64,000 nt of DNA from Physcia stellaris (GCA_018902385.1 JABSSW010000009.1:496001-560000); one strand, 5' to 3'. Shown: positions 25,086 through 37,499, counted from the stretch's first letter. Notes: a model not told the origin generated them from the letters alone. Program-made: numbers and translations.

Positions 25086-25482
25086 TGTAAAATGATCAAA
25101 AAGCTGACGTAAATTGCAAATTTCAATAGCGTATTAACGTTTTATCGATGAATTCGACTTCGAGTTATTAAAAACGTGAAATTTTTTTCGAATTATTAAT
25201 TATCAACATCGTATGAATATTGTAAATGTAAAATTAATCGTTGAAAATTCAACGAGAAAAAAAATGAACAGTTTATTTATATTCGTATCTGACGTAATAG
25301 TTATGACGTTTTGATTAACGTCATGATTATAACATCAATTCATAACGTTTTTATTAGACGTGCGTTTATAATTATGTTACATTTGAATTAAATTCATTAT
25401 TAATGTTAAGCATTTGCGTTACGCAAACGCGTATTCAAAATTAACGCATGAATTAATTGTTCGATAACGCGAACGTATTACA
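25086..25482 (-). repeat. 3' LTR of the second gypsy element
   Basis: It starts TGTAA and ends TTACA and aligns with 35745-36136. The best-conserved block contains gacgtaatagttatgacg and gcatttgcgttacgca. It keeps more AG/CT than the interior. Flanks atata (left) and attta (after the right LTR) match in only 4 of 5 bases, so a target duplication is not proven. Confidence 0.85.
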
Positions 25483-26194
25483 ATTGTTTTTTTTCTCAAT
25501 GCGTTGATTTTCAATGCATAAAAACAATATCAATGCAATAAATAGAAACAACATGTAAATATTTTGATTGTAAAGTTTCAAAAAATTCATCGAAATTCGT
25601 ATCAAAAAATTTTCAAAATTTCGAAAACAAACGAAAAAAAAAAATTTCAAGAAATATCATGTGAAATATCACATTACGTTCATGTATCGTTTGTTCAAAA
25701 ATTCATTAAAAATTTTTCAAATCTTTGTTCAAAAAAAAAACTTTCGATGTAATTGCGTAATCGTAAAACATGTTTTCAATGCAAATTTTGAATGACAATG
25801 TTTCAAAATCGAAAATCGAAATGTCAATATCAAAATTTGAATAACGAAATTCAAATTTAATTTCATCGAAACGTCGACGCGAATTTTTTTGTTAATAAAC
25901 ATGAAATTTCGTCGATTGCAAAAACAACGTGTCGATAATTTCACGATGTTGTTTATCAACAATTTTTTTATTCGCATTTTTTTTTTTTTTTTTATCACAA
26001 TTTTTTTCGCGTAGAATATTTTTCAACGTTTGCGCAACGTTTGTTTATGTATATAATTATCAATACGACAATTTATTTATTTTCAAATTATGATCGATTT
26101 TCAAAAAAATCGACGTAAATATTTTGAAACGCACACGTCACGAACGCAAACAACAACAAATTAACATGTCATAATTTGCGAAAATTTCGCATGT

Positions 26195-26710
26195 ATGACG
26201 TGTTTTGATCGTCATGCGTGCGTTCGCGATATTTTGAAAATTTGCGAAAAATGTCGTTTTCAACATCACGATTCAAATTTTTGTTATTCGATATGTATTT
26301 GTTTGCGCAAACGATGCGACGACGTTAACAAATCACAATTTTCAAAACGATTTCGAAAACAAATGAAAAAAATCGTGCGCGAATTCGCAAAAATCGAACG
26401 TCGCGATCAATTCATTTTCGTTCGCATCGAAAAACGAAAAAAAAATACAATTGTTGATTTGAAACAATGACGTCGCAATCATAAATATATTTCGATTATC
26501 GCAAATCGCGCACAATCAACGATCAATCGTGTCACGATTTTGACGAATCAATTTGACAAACGATTGACGAAAACGAAAAAACAAATCATTGATTTGCTGA
26601 ATGAAATTGAAAAAAAAAACGAAAAAAATAAAATTGACGAAAAAAATGAAAAAATTGAAAAAAAAAATAAAAAATTGATAAATTTTTTGATAAAAAAAAT
26701 GCGCAATTGA
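26195..26710 (+). pseudogene. Antisense Cys-rich, coiled-coil ORF relic
   Basis: On the plus strand, against the direction of pol, an ATG opens MTCFDRHACVRDILKICEKC, followed by RFQHHDSNFCYSICICLRKR, a Cys/His cluster of at least eight Cys. Then come basic helical segments and a stop at 26470. The same frame continues to about 26708 as a Glu/Lys/Asn-rich coiled coil (LLNEIEKKNEKNK). The Cys/His spacing survived heavy mutation because Cys and His codons avoid the target context. Family unknown. Antisense ORFs near the 3' LTR are known from some plant gypsy elements, and equivalence is not implied. Confidence 0.45.
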
Positions 26711-27288
26711 CGATAAACAAACGAAACAATTCTTTATTTTTTTTTGCATTGATTGAATACAAAATTCTCGTTCAAAAAATGATGATTCAAAAATCGAAAA
26801 TTTCGAAAAATTTTTTTTTTGCAATTTCGATGAAACGAATTTTTCGAATATTTTCAATTTTTCGAGTTTGTTGAATTTCGATTCGTTCGTTTCGAACGAT
26901 TTTGATTTCGATTCAAAAAAAATATGCGATAAATAAACGATTTTTTTTTGTTCATAAATTTTTTTTGTTTAACGTTTGACGTTTGTTTATTTATTTTTGT
27001 TCGTGATTATATGTTGATGTTAAACGATTTCATCGTTTTTATCGTTTTAAACGATAAAACGAAAAAATCAAATCATTGTTAATATTGAAACAAAATAAAT
27101 AATTTTAAATTAATGACGTCGTTTGCGTTTGCGCGACGCACGTTCATTGTATTTTTTTATCAAATTTGAAACATTTTTGAATTTATTTTCATATAATTAT
27201 TGATTATATTTCGAATTTCAATCAAATCATTTGATTTTGTATCAAATATTTTTTTTGTCATTCAATTTATCAAAATTTTTTCAATTTT

Positions 27289-28152
27289 TTATTGTTTTTC
27301 ATCATCAATGAATTTTGAAATTTGTATAAGTTGTTTCGCGTGTTTATCGTTTTTTTTATAATGATAATTTTTCAATAACGAAACATGAAAAATATTATGA
27401 ATGCGATAAATATTGAATAAAATAAAACGATACGTTTGCGTATCGATTTTATTTTTCACACGAAAAAATTCAACAAATTTGTGCGACATTTTTTTGTTTG
27501 AACGTCGTTGTTTAAAATTTTTGATATTGAACATTATTAAATCATTCACATTGAATTTTTTTGATTTATGATTTTGATTATAATATTTCGTTTGCGTTGC
27601 GACAACGAATTCAAAACGTTTTATTAACGTTTTTTTTATTTCATGCAAATGCTTTATTTTATTTTTTGCAATAAATATTTTTTTTGTCAAATCGTTTTCG
27701 ATCACATAATGAATTTCTAAATGATAATCATACATTAAATAAAAAAACGAAACATTTGTAAAAAAACGCGTAACGTTATTATAAACAAATTCAATCATTG
27801 AAAGCATATTTGTTCATTTCGTTTGTTTCGCGTCGACGAATGTACGTAAATACGTTTCAAAAATTTAATTTTGACGTTCGATTAAATCATTCGTTTGAAA
27901 ATGAAAAACAATGTTTAATCGTCGTTTAATGCGTGCGTGATAACATATCGAAAATCAAAAAACATTCGTGAAAACAAAATTTTTGTCATTCATTATATCA
28001 TTCGAAACGTCAAATCGTAAAACAATTTTTTTATAAAAATTTTTCGTTAACGTAACGACATCGATTTTGATCGTAATCGAAATGTATTTAATCATTTTAA
28101 TGTATGAATTTATTATCATTAAAATCGAATCATAAACGATATCGCGACGTTT
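27289..28152 (-). pseudogene. Integrase core and C-terminal relic
   Basis: The minus strand from 28152 reads RRDIVYDSI (first catalytic Asp region), NDKNFVF (second Asp), HARIKRRLNIVFHFQTND and LIERQN (catalytic Glu). A stop lies near 27815, then 27807-27289 is an open 172-residue frame with EFVYNNVTRF, NDLIMFNIKNF, RVKNKIDTQTYRF and IHNIFHVSLL. These are the D-D-E core and SH3-like C-terminus of gypsy integrase with every Gly, Pro and Trp replaced. The nested element lies just before the core. Confidence 0.88.
28148..28152. repeat. Left target-site duplication, cgttt
   Basis: It is repeated at 31893-31897, directly outside the two LTRs of the nested element. Confidence 0.9.
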
Positions 28153-28322
28153 TGTTATGAAATAATTGCAATATGCATAATATGAATGATAAAGTGATTG
28201 AATTGTTACTATTTAGAAAACAAAAAACAAAATATGAATTCGTGTCGAGACTCTGCGAAAACGCTAGTTTTTTCTGATTAAGATATTTTGATTTCAGCTT
28301 TATGTGAAGATTTATCGTAACA
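28153..28322 (-). repeat. 3' LTR (170 bp) of the nested gag-only element
   Basis: It starts TGTTATGAAATAATTGCAAT and ends TCGTAACA. It pairs with 31731-31892 and retains gactctgcg and cgctagt, which are CT/AG sites lost in the interior. Confidence 0.9.
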
Positions 28323-28506
28323 GATGTTCACAAAAAACGAAAAAATTGCGCTTTCGCAATCATGCATGTTGCAAATATTCATGACGTCAAATTCGTTTAT
28401 CGCATGTTTTCGAAACGTCAAATTTATGACTAGACGTTTTATTAATACAAATGAAGCGAAAAGAAAAATGTGTTGATTCGTTTCTAAAAACGTTTTCAAA
28501 AAGCGA

Positions 28507-28842
28507 TCAAATCGCGAACAACGTCACGAAATTTGATATTTCGATTGCAATGAATAAAATGTTTATGAAAAAATTATCAAAATCGAAAAATTGTTTGCAT
28601 CGACGACATATGTGAAAAACGCAAACGAAATTGATTGCGAAACGAACGACGAGAAATGAAACATTTCGAAACTTGTTTAAATCATCATATTCTGCTGAAA
28701 ACTTTTCGAATTTCGCGTTTTCGCATTGTTTGTAATTTTGAATTTTTGATTGATCGATTTTCTTGAACGCCGATTGAATGTTTTGAATGTCTCGAAATCT
28801 GTATTGATAATTTCGATACGAACGTCTGAATCGAAAATGCAA
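28507..28842 (-). pseudogene. C2H2-like finger relic at the 3' end of the gag-only element
   Basis: The 111-residue frame has Arg/Tyr/Gln-rich sequence, then FHICRRCKQFFDFDNFFINI, which aligns by eye with the CRRC...F.F.N.FH.H finger of the 1-7 kb and 52 kb elements. The His pair is not intact in this frame. Confidence 0.5.
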
Positions 28843-28886
28843 AACATTTTTGATGCAAAATTCATCGATTTTTTCATGTCAAATTT

Positions 28887-29453
28887 TCATTTTCTATTGA
28901 AATTTTTCTGTATCGACTTTATGATGTTGCAAATGACGAAATGATAAAATGTTTGAATTTTCATTGACGAGTAACGTAAAAACACGTTTACATTTTCTAT
29001 CACGAGCATATTGCGACTGAATTGAAAATTCATATCGTCGCGATTCAAAACGTTCATATCGATAATTAAATTTGATTGCAAACGATTTATTAAATATGTT
29101 TTGATTTTGATCGAAAATTTGTTGAAATTTAACAAAATCTTTTGTTCGATGTATTCGTCGCATATTTGTTGCTTTGCAACTTTCGTGATTGTAATGAGTC
29201 GAATACGATGTACGATGTCGTACAGATTTTTGTTTTGAAAAAATAACGATTTAAAACAAAAATTCATTTTTTCATCGATATTCAAACACGAAATAAAATC
29301 GTAATCGAATATGAAAACGTTCACTTGAACATATTCGAAAAAAAATTGTGACGAATAATTGTATACGTGCTTTTTCGCATGCTTGACATATTTTTCGTTT
29401 TGCAAACGCTTGATATACGTGTTGATTCGTGAATCAACGTTATGATAATTCAA
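28887..29453 (-). pseudogene. Aspartic-protease-like relic
   Basis: The 188-residue frame contains VNVFIFDYDFISCLNIDEKM, then KTYLINRLQSNLIIDMNVLNRDDMNFQ. This resembles the retropepsin layout, an N-terminal catalytic Asp region followed by a LIIGMDVL-type ILG segment in which Gly is lost. An adjacent element at 51.1-51.8 kb has the same layout. No RT follows. Confidence 0.55.
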
Positions 29454-29559
29454 AAAATGATCACGTAATTCGTTTGAATTATCGAAAGCAATTGAACATT
29501 TGTCACACGTTCAAGAATTTAAATTCAATTCAAATTTATTGTTATCGTTGAAAAAAATC

Positions 29560-30060
29560 TCAATCATTGCATTGTAATGCTCGAATTGTTAATGTTCAAT
29601 TTTTTTTTTTCGTGATCGTGATAAACTTTTCGTTGATCGTCATTTTTTTGATTCGCATAATAAACGAATGTTTGAACTTGAACGAGATTGACAAAGAAAA
29701 CGTTATATATTGATTTCGTTCTCGAAATTTGTCGTTGTGAAAATTTTTCAATCATACGTTGTTGATTATATTGCTAATTGACTGATCGTAAATTATTAAA
29801 ATATTGATTTTGACGATTTTGATTGTCTCATTGATTGTTACGCGAATATGTTGTTCGATTATTGTTTTGATAATTGATTTGATCGTTGTTTTGATACGAT
29901 CGCTGAAAATTTTGCAAAAAAACTTGATCGTAATTTTGATTGTTCATGTATTTTTTTTCACGCGAATAATTTTGATTTGACTGTTGATATTGAAAATATT
30001 GATTTGAAAATGCGAACAGTAAATTCGATTGACTTTGAGAATTTCAACGTTTTCTTGATG
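29560..30060 (-). pseudogene. Asn/Gln/Tyr-rich linker relic
   Basis: Recurring tgatcgtaattttgattg-like units between 29,780 and 30,030 encode repeated NQN/YDQ segments on the minus strand. Copy B has a comparable Gln/Asn/Tyr-rich region at 52.1-52.5 kb between gag and protease. Confidence 0.45.
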
Positions 30061-30537
30061 AAATTTTCATTGCATAATAACGTTTTCATACATGCTCAAA
30101 TTTTTTTAGCAGATTCATGAATTTTAAAACGATAATTTTGAAAATTGATTTCTTAATATCACGTTGTAAATCGAATGCAAAATGATTTCAAATTCACGTG
30201 AATTGATTATTGATCGTCGTGAAATTTGTATTTTTCGCATGACGAATTACGTTTTGAACGTACGAAATAATTGTACGTTTCTTGCGCACGTTTTCAATAA
30301 TATATTTATTTTCGATCAACAAATTCATGATTTTTGATTCGTTCATTTTGAAACGATTGATGAAATTTTTTTTTCAATTTTGAAAATTTTGATTTTTTTC
30401 AAATCAAATCGTTGTAAATCGTTTAATTCGTCGATATATCATGTTTGAACGTCGTCTTGAAAACATTTATGCAAATGTGTACGAATTAATCGACTTTTTT
30501 TCGAAATTGCAATCGATTTGATCGCATCGATGAATAA

Positions 30538-31344
30538 TCACACGTTTCGATAATATATTTTGTTCGTCACGATGACATAATCATCATTGTCATACGATTC
30601 GAATTTGTGTGAATCGAAATAATCGATATTCGATTCACGAAATTTATTTTTTTCGATGTTCAGACTTTTCATTTTTTTGCTTTTCGTTAGTCGTAACATG
30701 ACGTTTTGTAAAAAATCGTTGTCATCGAATCGAATTGACTTGAAAAAGTCATTGAAATGAAATTTATTCAAATCGTTTTTGAATTGAATAAATTTAAAAT
30801 TATCGTACAAATCAAACGTAATGAATTTGAAAACGATAATTTTCGACATTTCGATCGAAAAAAAATCAAAATGTTTATGATGACGTCGTTTTTCACGATC
30901 GTCATTTTGTTTTCGATTGAGCGTTTTTAAATGTTCAATGATTTGATTGAAACGATCATCGAATTTGATATCGAATTGATTGAATCGTTCGTCGATTTTT
31001 CGAAATTGTTCGTTTTGCATTTTTGCAACATCGAAAATGTGTTGATCGATAAAATCAGATTTTTTGAACAAATGTTTTATCGTTTGTCGTTTCGTTGATT
31101 TATCAGAAAGTCGAAATATTTCAAAAACGTCGTAAAATTTTCGAACTTGTTTTTTTTTTTTGTTCAACGATCGTTCATTCGCTTTTGCAAAAATTTGTTT
31201 TTGAATTTTCGATTGCTTATTTTTGCGACGTGAATTCATCGAAATTGACGAAGATAAATCGATAATCATATCGTGAAAAATATGCAAAGAATCGACATTT
31301 GACGAATTATCGAAAACATATGATTGTTTCGCATTTGAAATCAT
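30538..31344 (-). pseudogene. gag-like relic with open 268-residue frame
   Basis: The frame opens at ATG 31344 with basic segments (RRKNKQSKIQKQ, KKKKQVRKFYDVFEIFRLSD), then KMQNEQFRKIDERFNQFDIKFDDRFNQII, a regular helical heptad-like stretch. A C-terminal FKFIQFKNDLNKFHF...FLQNVMLRLTK part follows. The position behind the 5' LTR and the helical capsid-like C-terminus suggest Gag. It contains no Gly, Pro or Trp and yet no stop, which is characteristic of this mutation regime. Confidence 0.55.
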
Positions 31345-31730
31345 GTATGAAACGAATCGACGTTATGTCGTCATACATTGATTCGAAAAGATCGTTTTTG
31401 AAAAAATTGAACAGATAAATAAATCGAAAACGTCGATGAAAAAAAAACGATCGTTTGTATAATAAATTGATGAATATTTTCGAAATTGATTAAATGATTG
31501 AAATTCGACGAAAAACACGAAAATGACAAATTTATTTGACAAAAAAACAGATGCGATTTTCAAATTTGTTTTTATCGTTGTGATGAACTTGTTATTGCGA
31601 AAAACTTTTGTTGATACGTTTGTTTTGAAACGTTCGTTAATGTTGATATTATTGCACAAATTGATACAATCGTTGATTACTAATAAATATAACGATTTAT
31701 TATAAATCGTAACTCGATGATGTTATCATT

Positions 31731-31892
31731 TGTTATGAAATAATTGCAATAACATAATATGAATGATAAAATGATTGAATTGTTATTATCTAAAAGACAA
31801 AAGACAAAATATTTAATTCGTGTCGAAATTTTGCGAAAACGCTAATTTCTTCTGATCAAGATATTCTGATTGTGTGAAAATTTATCGTAACA
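31731..31892 (-). repeat. 5' LTR (162 bp) of the nested gag-only element
   Basis: This is the partner of 28153-28322, with the same TGTTATGAAATAATTGCAAT start and CGTAACA end. It is followed by cgttt. Confidence 0.9.
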
Positions 31893-31897
31893 CGTTT
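31893..31897. repeat. Right target-site duplication, cgttt
   Basis: It matches 28148-28152. Confidence 0.9.
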
Positions 31898-33339
31898 GCT
31901 GAAAAACAAATCGATAATAAAATTCATGATAATTTTTTTTTCAAAAATATTCGAAACAAATAAAAATTTGAATTTTTCATAAAATTTATATCGATGAATT
32001 TTGATACGTTAACATATCATGTCACAAATTTTGATATATGAACGAATTTGTTTCGCGCAAACGAATCAATAAAATTTTCGTTGAATCAAATTCACAATTT
32101 TATCAATATCAAAATGTTTTATCAATGAATCATTGTGATTTTTGTTTATGAATTTTTTTTATTGTTGCATTTTCAAATACATAAAGACAATTTTTAAATC
32201 TAAAAAAATTTTCGAAATTCATTTTTCAATAAAATTTGTTGCGTCGACGACGAAATGATTTTTTGTTTTTTTTGACAAATTTCTTAATCGTTTTGTCGAT
32301 AATTTGAAATTTTTTAATCAAAAATTTCATCGATTTTTGCGATTTTTCATAAAATTTCTCAAATAAATTTCGTATTTTTTTTTCTAAAAATGACAATTTG
32401 TACATCAATTAATTGAAACAATGAATTTAAATTTTTTAATATTTCGCGTTTGTTTTTCGCACGCGCATTGTTTTTAAATAATTGAATATTTGTTGCGATG
32501 TTCGAAACAAAATTTTGATTTTCAAAATCGATTCGTTTTTTTGACGATAATGCAAATTTATTTTGCAACGTGAACAAAAATTTGATATTGAATAACGATA
32601 TTTTTTCGTAATTTGAACGTTTCGATAATTCATTTGTCGAATTGATTTTGTTTGCACGATGAAAAATTTCGAAATCATAAACAATTAATTTAAAAATTCA
32701 TTTGATTTGTTTTGAATTAAACTTTTTTTGTTTCATAAATTTTTTTAAATTATTGTAATCAAATCACATTTTCATCGCGTGCGTAACGTTTTCGAAATAA
32801 TATCGTCATTGTTGAAAAATCATAATTATAATTAATAATTTTTGATTATGAATTTCGTAATTCATTTTTGTCGATATCATTTTTCGCGATCAAAACGCGA
32901 TCGAACGTCAATGATTTTGTTCATCAAATTGATTAAAAATATTTAAAATTTCGAAATTCGAAATATCGATTTTCATTTTGATTTTTTTGACAAAATCATA
33001 ATGATAAAAAATGAAAATCGATATAAAAATATCGCGTAATCGACAAAACGTCAATTTCGATTTTTTTTTTCAAACAAAAAATTCAAATTTTTTGTTTTGT
33101 TTATTGTTTTTCAACAAATCAATAAATAATGCAATTAATTTTGAATAATCATGAATAAAACGACGATAATAATTGACAAAATTTAAAAACATTTGTAATT
33201 CGCGATAATTTTTAAATTGCGATCATTTTTCAATAATTCGAATTTTTTTTGAATTCATTTGTACATTTTCAATGAACACAATGAAATTTAAAAATTCGAT
33301 TTGATCGATAACAAATTCGCATTTTTTAAATTGACATAC

Positions 33340-33810
33340 AATTCATATTGTTTCAATCGTTTGAACACAAAACGCACATGTCGTCAATGTTGCGTTGAAT
33401 CGTTGTTATATATCAAAATATCGTTCAAATAAATCACACAAATGACGTCGACAAATTTTCGCAAAATTTTATTGATATAAATTTGAAAAATTGTTGAAAC
33501 ATTGATTAATTCAAAAAACATAATTTGATATTCGAAATGTTCGTATCGCGTACGAAACGTCGTTTTTCATTCGTCGTTTTGTTTGATGCGAATTCGATAA
33601 TAAACATTTTTCAAATCGATTTTGATAAATTTTTTAACATCATTAAAACGATTCAAAATTTTTGTGATTAAAAATAATGAATAACGATTTTTGATTGTTA
33701 TCGCATTTAAATTTCGATAATTCACACAAAAACGAAAATTTTCATTTTTTTCGATACAAAAAATATCGACGCGTCAACGAAAAAAATTGAATGTTTAATT
33801 TTTTTTTGAT
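33340..33810 (-). pseudogene. Reverse transcriptase relic of the second gypsy element
   Basis: The minus strand reads FCVNYRNLNAITIKN, KFIKIDLKNVYYRI, TTFRTRYEHFEYQIMFF, TIFQIYINKILRKF and VIYLNDILIY. The YxDD box is Y-L-N-D at 33431-33420. An in-frame TGA stands where RTs usually carry Trp before the KT-FRTRYG block, the expected fate of TGG here. Confidence 0.88.
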
Positions 33811-34539
33811 CAAGACATTTTCGATGTAACGTCGAAATTTCGTTAATTATTTTGTGATAAATTATAAAACGACATGAACGACGATTTTTCGTTTTTTCAA
33901 ATCAATAACATGATCATTTTTATTTAATTCGAATAAAATATTTGTTTTAATGTCGTCAAATTGATTTTTAAATTTTTTAATTGTTTTGACATTTTCGTAA
34001 TTTTAAATTTTTGTTTTTTTGATTGTTTTTCGATTTTTGCACACATCAACGCGAATATTTGTTCGTGATTTTTTAAATTTTTTGCAAATTGTTTAAACGT
34101 ATCAATTTGAAATTTTTTGAATTTGATTTTGAAACGTCAATTATTTTTCGTCGAATTCATTAATATGTTTTCGACAATCAACATAAACATACTCAAAATA
34201 AAATTCGATTCAATATAATCAATTGCATAAAACAAAATTTTGCATTGACGATGTTGATTTCACGAATTTATTATGTTGTAAATGAATTCATGCGTCTCAT
34301 GACAATAACGATTTTGTTCATTCAAAAAACTCGATAACGATAAAATAATTTCGTTTATCGATTGCATTTTTCATTGAATGACAAAAATTTGATTGATAAA
34401 ATTGATTTTAATTTCAAAATTTACGAACGCGCGAACAAATCGTTCATTTTTCAAAAATTTGATTCAATCTTGAATCACGATAAAATTTCGAATTTTTATT
34501 GATTTTTTTTGTTTCGCTTGCGAAACGTTCGCGAAATTT

Positions 34540-35630
34540 GATTTTTTTTTGATTCAAATGTGACGTTGACGACAACGATGATATATTGATTATTCGATTC
34601 ATTTACATCAATTTTACAATCGAAAACATAATGATTTTTGCGATAACATCGATAACACGTTGATTTTGTATTTTGATTATTTTCATTGCGTTTTCGTTTG
34701 TTTTTCGCATGCGTATTGCGTTCAAAATCGTGAAAAATGTTTTGATTGAAACGATTTTGCGATTGATTTTGTTGCTGATTTTGTTGTTGAAATTGTTTTT
34801 TATTTTTGTTTTTGTTTTTTTTTGTTTGAAAATGTTTTGATTATTTTAAACACGCGAATCTGTTCGTCGTTTACGTTTGAAATATTTTTTCAACATGACG
34901 ATTTTCGCAAACAATTTTTTTTTATTCATCGATATTTTTTCGATATTTAACAAATTTTTTTTCAACGATGACAATAATTTACAAAAAAAAAATTGATCGA
35001 ATGAATTTCATCAAAAAACGACAAATGAATTTCGTATTTCTCGAATTCATTTTTGAAATTAAACATTTTTTGATTCGCACGTTGACGAATTCGTTTTCAA
35101 TTTTCGTAAACGACAAATCGACGATTCATTGAATTTGCTATCAAATTCAAAAGAAAAAATTTGTAATAATCGTAAAAAATATTTTTCAAATCTTTATCGT
35201 TGTCGATGCGATTAAATCATTGAAATTGAGAATTTTTTTGCAACGATGACATGCATCAAAAAATTTTCGATCGATCATTCATAAAATAATTAAAACACGT
35301 CAAAAATTCGAGTTCGATTTCGCGAAATCAACGAATATGTTCATTTTCGCTTTCGTCTTTATAAAAAAACTGTTTTTTGAATTTTCGCTTTTTGAAATGA
35401 ACGATAAATACAATTGATATTGATTGCGTTTGCGATGCGATAACGAATTGCGTTGCGTTTTGATTTGTTCGAATCTGAATTCGCAATTGAACGATTTCAT
35501 CGTTAAATTTTCGAAAAGTAATTGTCATTTGTTTCAAAATGTTTTGCGTCGTCGCATTGTCGATAATAAAAATGTTTTGTTGAGTTTGATTCACGTCGTT
35601 TCAATTCGAAAAAATAAAATTATTTGAAAT
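34540..35630 (-). pseudogene. gag and zinc-knuckle relic of the second gypsy element
   Basis: From 35594 the minus strand reads MNQTQQNIFIIDNATTQNI, LKQMTITFRKFNDEIVQLRI, then Gln/Thr-rich sequence. Near 34656-34615 it encodes CYRCYRKNHYVFDC, an exact C-x2-C-x4-H-x4-C zinc knuckle. Between them the frame is broken. The four metal-binding residues are intact although the surrounding residues have changed. Confidence 0.65.
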
Positions 35631-35744
35631 ATTTGAAACATCATCAAGATTTTCTATTCTAAAGCTTGAAATGTTGATATTTGATTCAGTCATGATGCTA
35701 ATAAATTTCGAATCTTTTTTTTCGAAAAATGAAACGATTAAAAC

Positions 35745-36136
35745 TGTAAAAATTTAAACGCGTTGACGTAAAACAAATTTCAATAATGTATTAATTTTAC
35801 GATAACGCATCGAACTATTGAAAGACGTGAAATTTAATAAATTTCAATTATTAATTATCAGCATCGTATGAATATTGTAAATATAAAACTAATCGTTGAA
35901 ATTCAACGAGAAAAAAAATGAGCAATTTATTTATATTCGTATCTGACGTAATAGTTATGACGTTTTGATTAACGTCATGATTATAACATCAATTCATGAC
36001 GTTTTTGTTAGACGTGCGTTTATAGTTATGTTACATCTGAATTATATTCATTATTAATGTCAAGCATTTGCGTTACGCAGACGCGTATTCAAAATTAACG
36101 CATGAATTAACTGTTCGATAACGCGAACGTATTACA
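35745..36136 (-). repeat. 5' LTR (392 bp) of the second gypsy element
   Basis: It starts TGTAAAAATT and ends GTATTACA, and pairs with 25086-25482. The 3' two thirds are nearly identical in both copies, the first third less so. Confidence 0.85.
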
Positions 36137-36477
36137 ATTTATAACAAATTTGAATTTTTCAAAAAAAAAATTTTGCGTTGACATCAATGAATATAAATTC
36201 AAATTTCGAAATATTATTAACGAATTCGTCATTTATTCATTCAATTCAAAAATGAATGAAAATTGATTTATTTACAAGTATTTTGCGAATTTTTCAAAAT
36301 TCGTTCGTTTTTTTATTGATCGTTGAATTTTGAAACATGAATTTTTCGACAATGATCAAAAAAATAATTTTAAACACGTTTTTTCGAATATTATTCATTC
36401 ATATGAAATTTAATATATCAATTTTTTTGAAATTGCGATTATTAACGATATTGATTTTGTTTTTTTGATTATCGATT

Positions 36478-36765
36478 TTGTTTCAAATTTCATCAAATCG
36501 TTTCAACAAAACGTCATTTTCGAACACATCAAAATTATTATTCAAAAAATTAAATAATGCGATTATTGTCAAAAATTTTATCACGATATTATCGAATGCA
36601 TTATCAAACATTTTCATTTTGTCGTTGTCATACAAATTCGAAAAAACAAAAAAACGACGTAAACGCAAAAATCAACAACGTAACGATAATCAAAATCAAA
36701 ATCAAAATCAAAATCAAAATCAAAATCAAACGAAAAAAAACAAAAACAAAAAAAAACAAAAATAA
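36478..36765 (+). pseudogene. Asn/Gln repeat-bearing relic at the 5' side of the copia element
   Basis: An open frame of 95 residues has a basic stretch KKRRKRKNQQR followed by a run of alternating Asn-Gln. The run comes from a six-unit caaaat repeat at 36691-36730. It is probably part of the Gag/linker region, and no knuckle is visible. Confidence 0.35.
36691..36730. repeat. Hexanucleotide microsatellite (caaaat)6
   Basis: Six perfect units are followed by a partial one. The unit contains only CpA, so it is immune to the local mutation and remains perfect. Confidence 0.9.
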
Positions 36766-37499
36766 AACGAAATTCGACGAAAATTTTGAAAATTTGTGAA
36801 CGAAACGATAATTACGCATTCGATTTTCGTCGAAATTGTTGTTTTTTCGAAATCAATCAATTTTGACAAATTTATTGTCGTCAAATTTTTTTTTCATTTT
36901 TGTCATTATCAAAATTTTGAATTTTAGCATCGTTTGATTGTTCAATACGAACGTTTTTTTTCACATGATTAATAATCGTTGATTTTTCATCAATTTTGTT
37001 GTCATTTTCGATATTTCAATTGAAAACATAAAAAAAATTCAAATTTTTCGATTACAATATTGTGCAATTTTTTTGCGACATTTTTAACGAAAATCGCTAT
37101 TTATTCATTCATCAATGAGCAATAAAAACATTCATGTTTTGAAATAACAAAATTTTTACGTTTTTAAATTCGATAAATTCGTAATTTATTTAATTGTCAA
37201 TCAAAACACGTTGAAAATGTAACACGAACGATTAAATTATTTGAACATTCAAAATATTATTCAAATAATTCATTAACATAATATTGATTTTTTCAAATTA
37301 TCATTATCGAATTCGTGCATTTTTTGCGAAAAAATCAATGATAAAACGAAATTTTATCGAAAATTTATCAAATCAAAATGTCATGTTGACGATTTCATTC
37401 ACGATAATTTGATAATTTTTTTTTCAAAAAAACAAAATAATATTTATTGAATAATGATTTGAATTAACGATTTCATTTAAATGTTTCACGTGAACATTT

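Larger units (their letters stand above)
28153..31892 (-). mobile_element. Non-autonomous gag-protease LTR element (TR-GAG-like)
   Basis: The element is 3740 bp with 170/162 bp LTRs and a 5 bp target duplication. Minus-strand order is gag (31344-30538), Asn/Gln/Tyr-rich linker (about 30.1-29.6 kb), protease-like domain (29453-28887), C2H2-like finger (28842-28507). No RT, RNase H or integrase trace fits in it. It must have moved with enzymes from another element. TR-GAG elements, described mainly from plants, have this layout, and the comparison is structural only. Confidence 0.8.
25086..36136 (-). mobile_element. Degraded Ty3/gypsy element with antisense ORF, split by a nested insertion
   Basis: The LTRs are 397 and 392 bp. 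Minus-strand coding traces from right to left are gag (35.6-35.3 kb), zinc knuckle (34.66 kb), RT (33.8-33.3 kb), integrase core and C-terminus (28.15-27.29 kb). A 3.7 kb LTR element interrupts pol at 28153-31892. The 1.8 kb between integrase and the 3' LTR carries an open frame on the opposite strand. Confidence 0.85.

Noticed and set aside
36691-36730. Regular caaaat repeats as a possible CRISPR or regulatory array
   Set aside because: They are simple six-base units without spacers, a microsatellite inside the copia relic.
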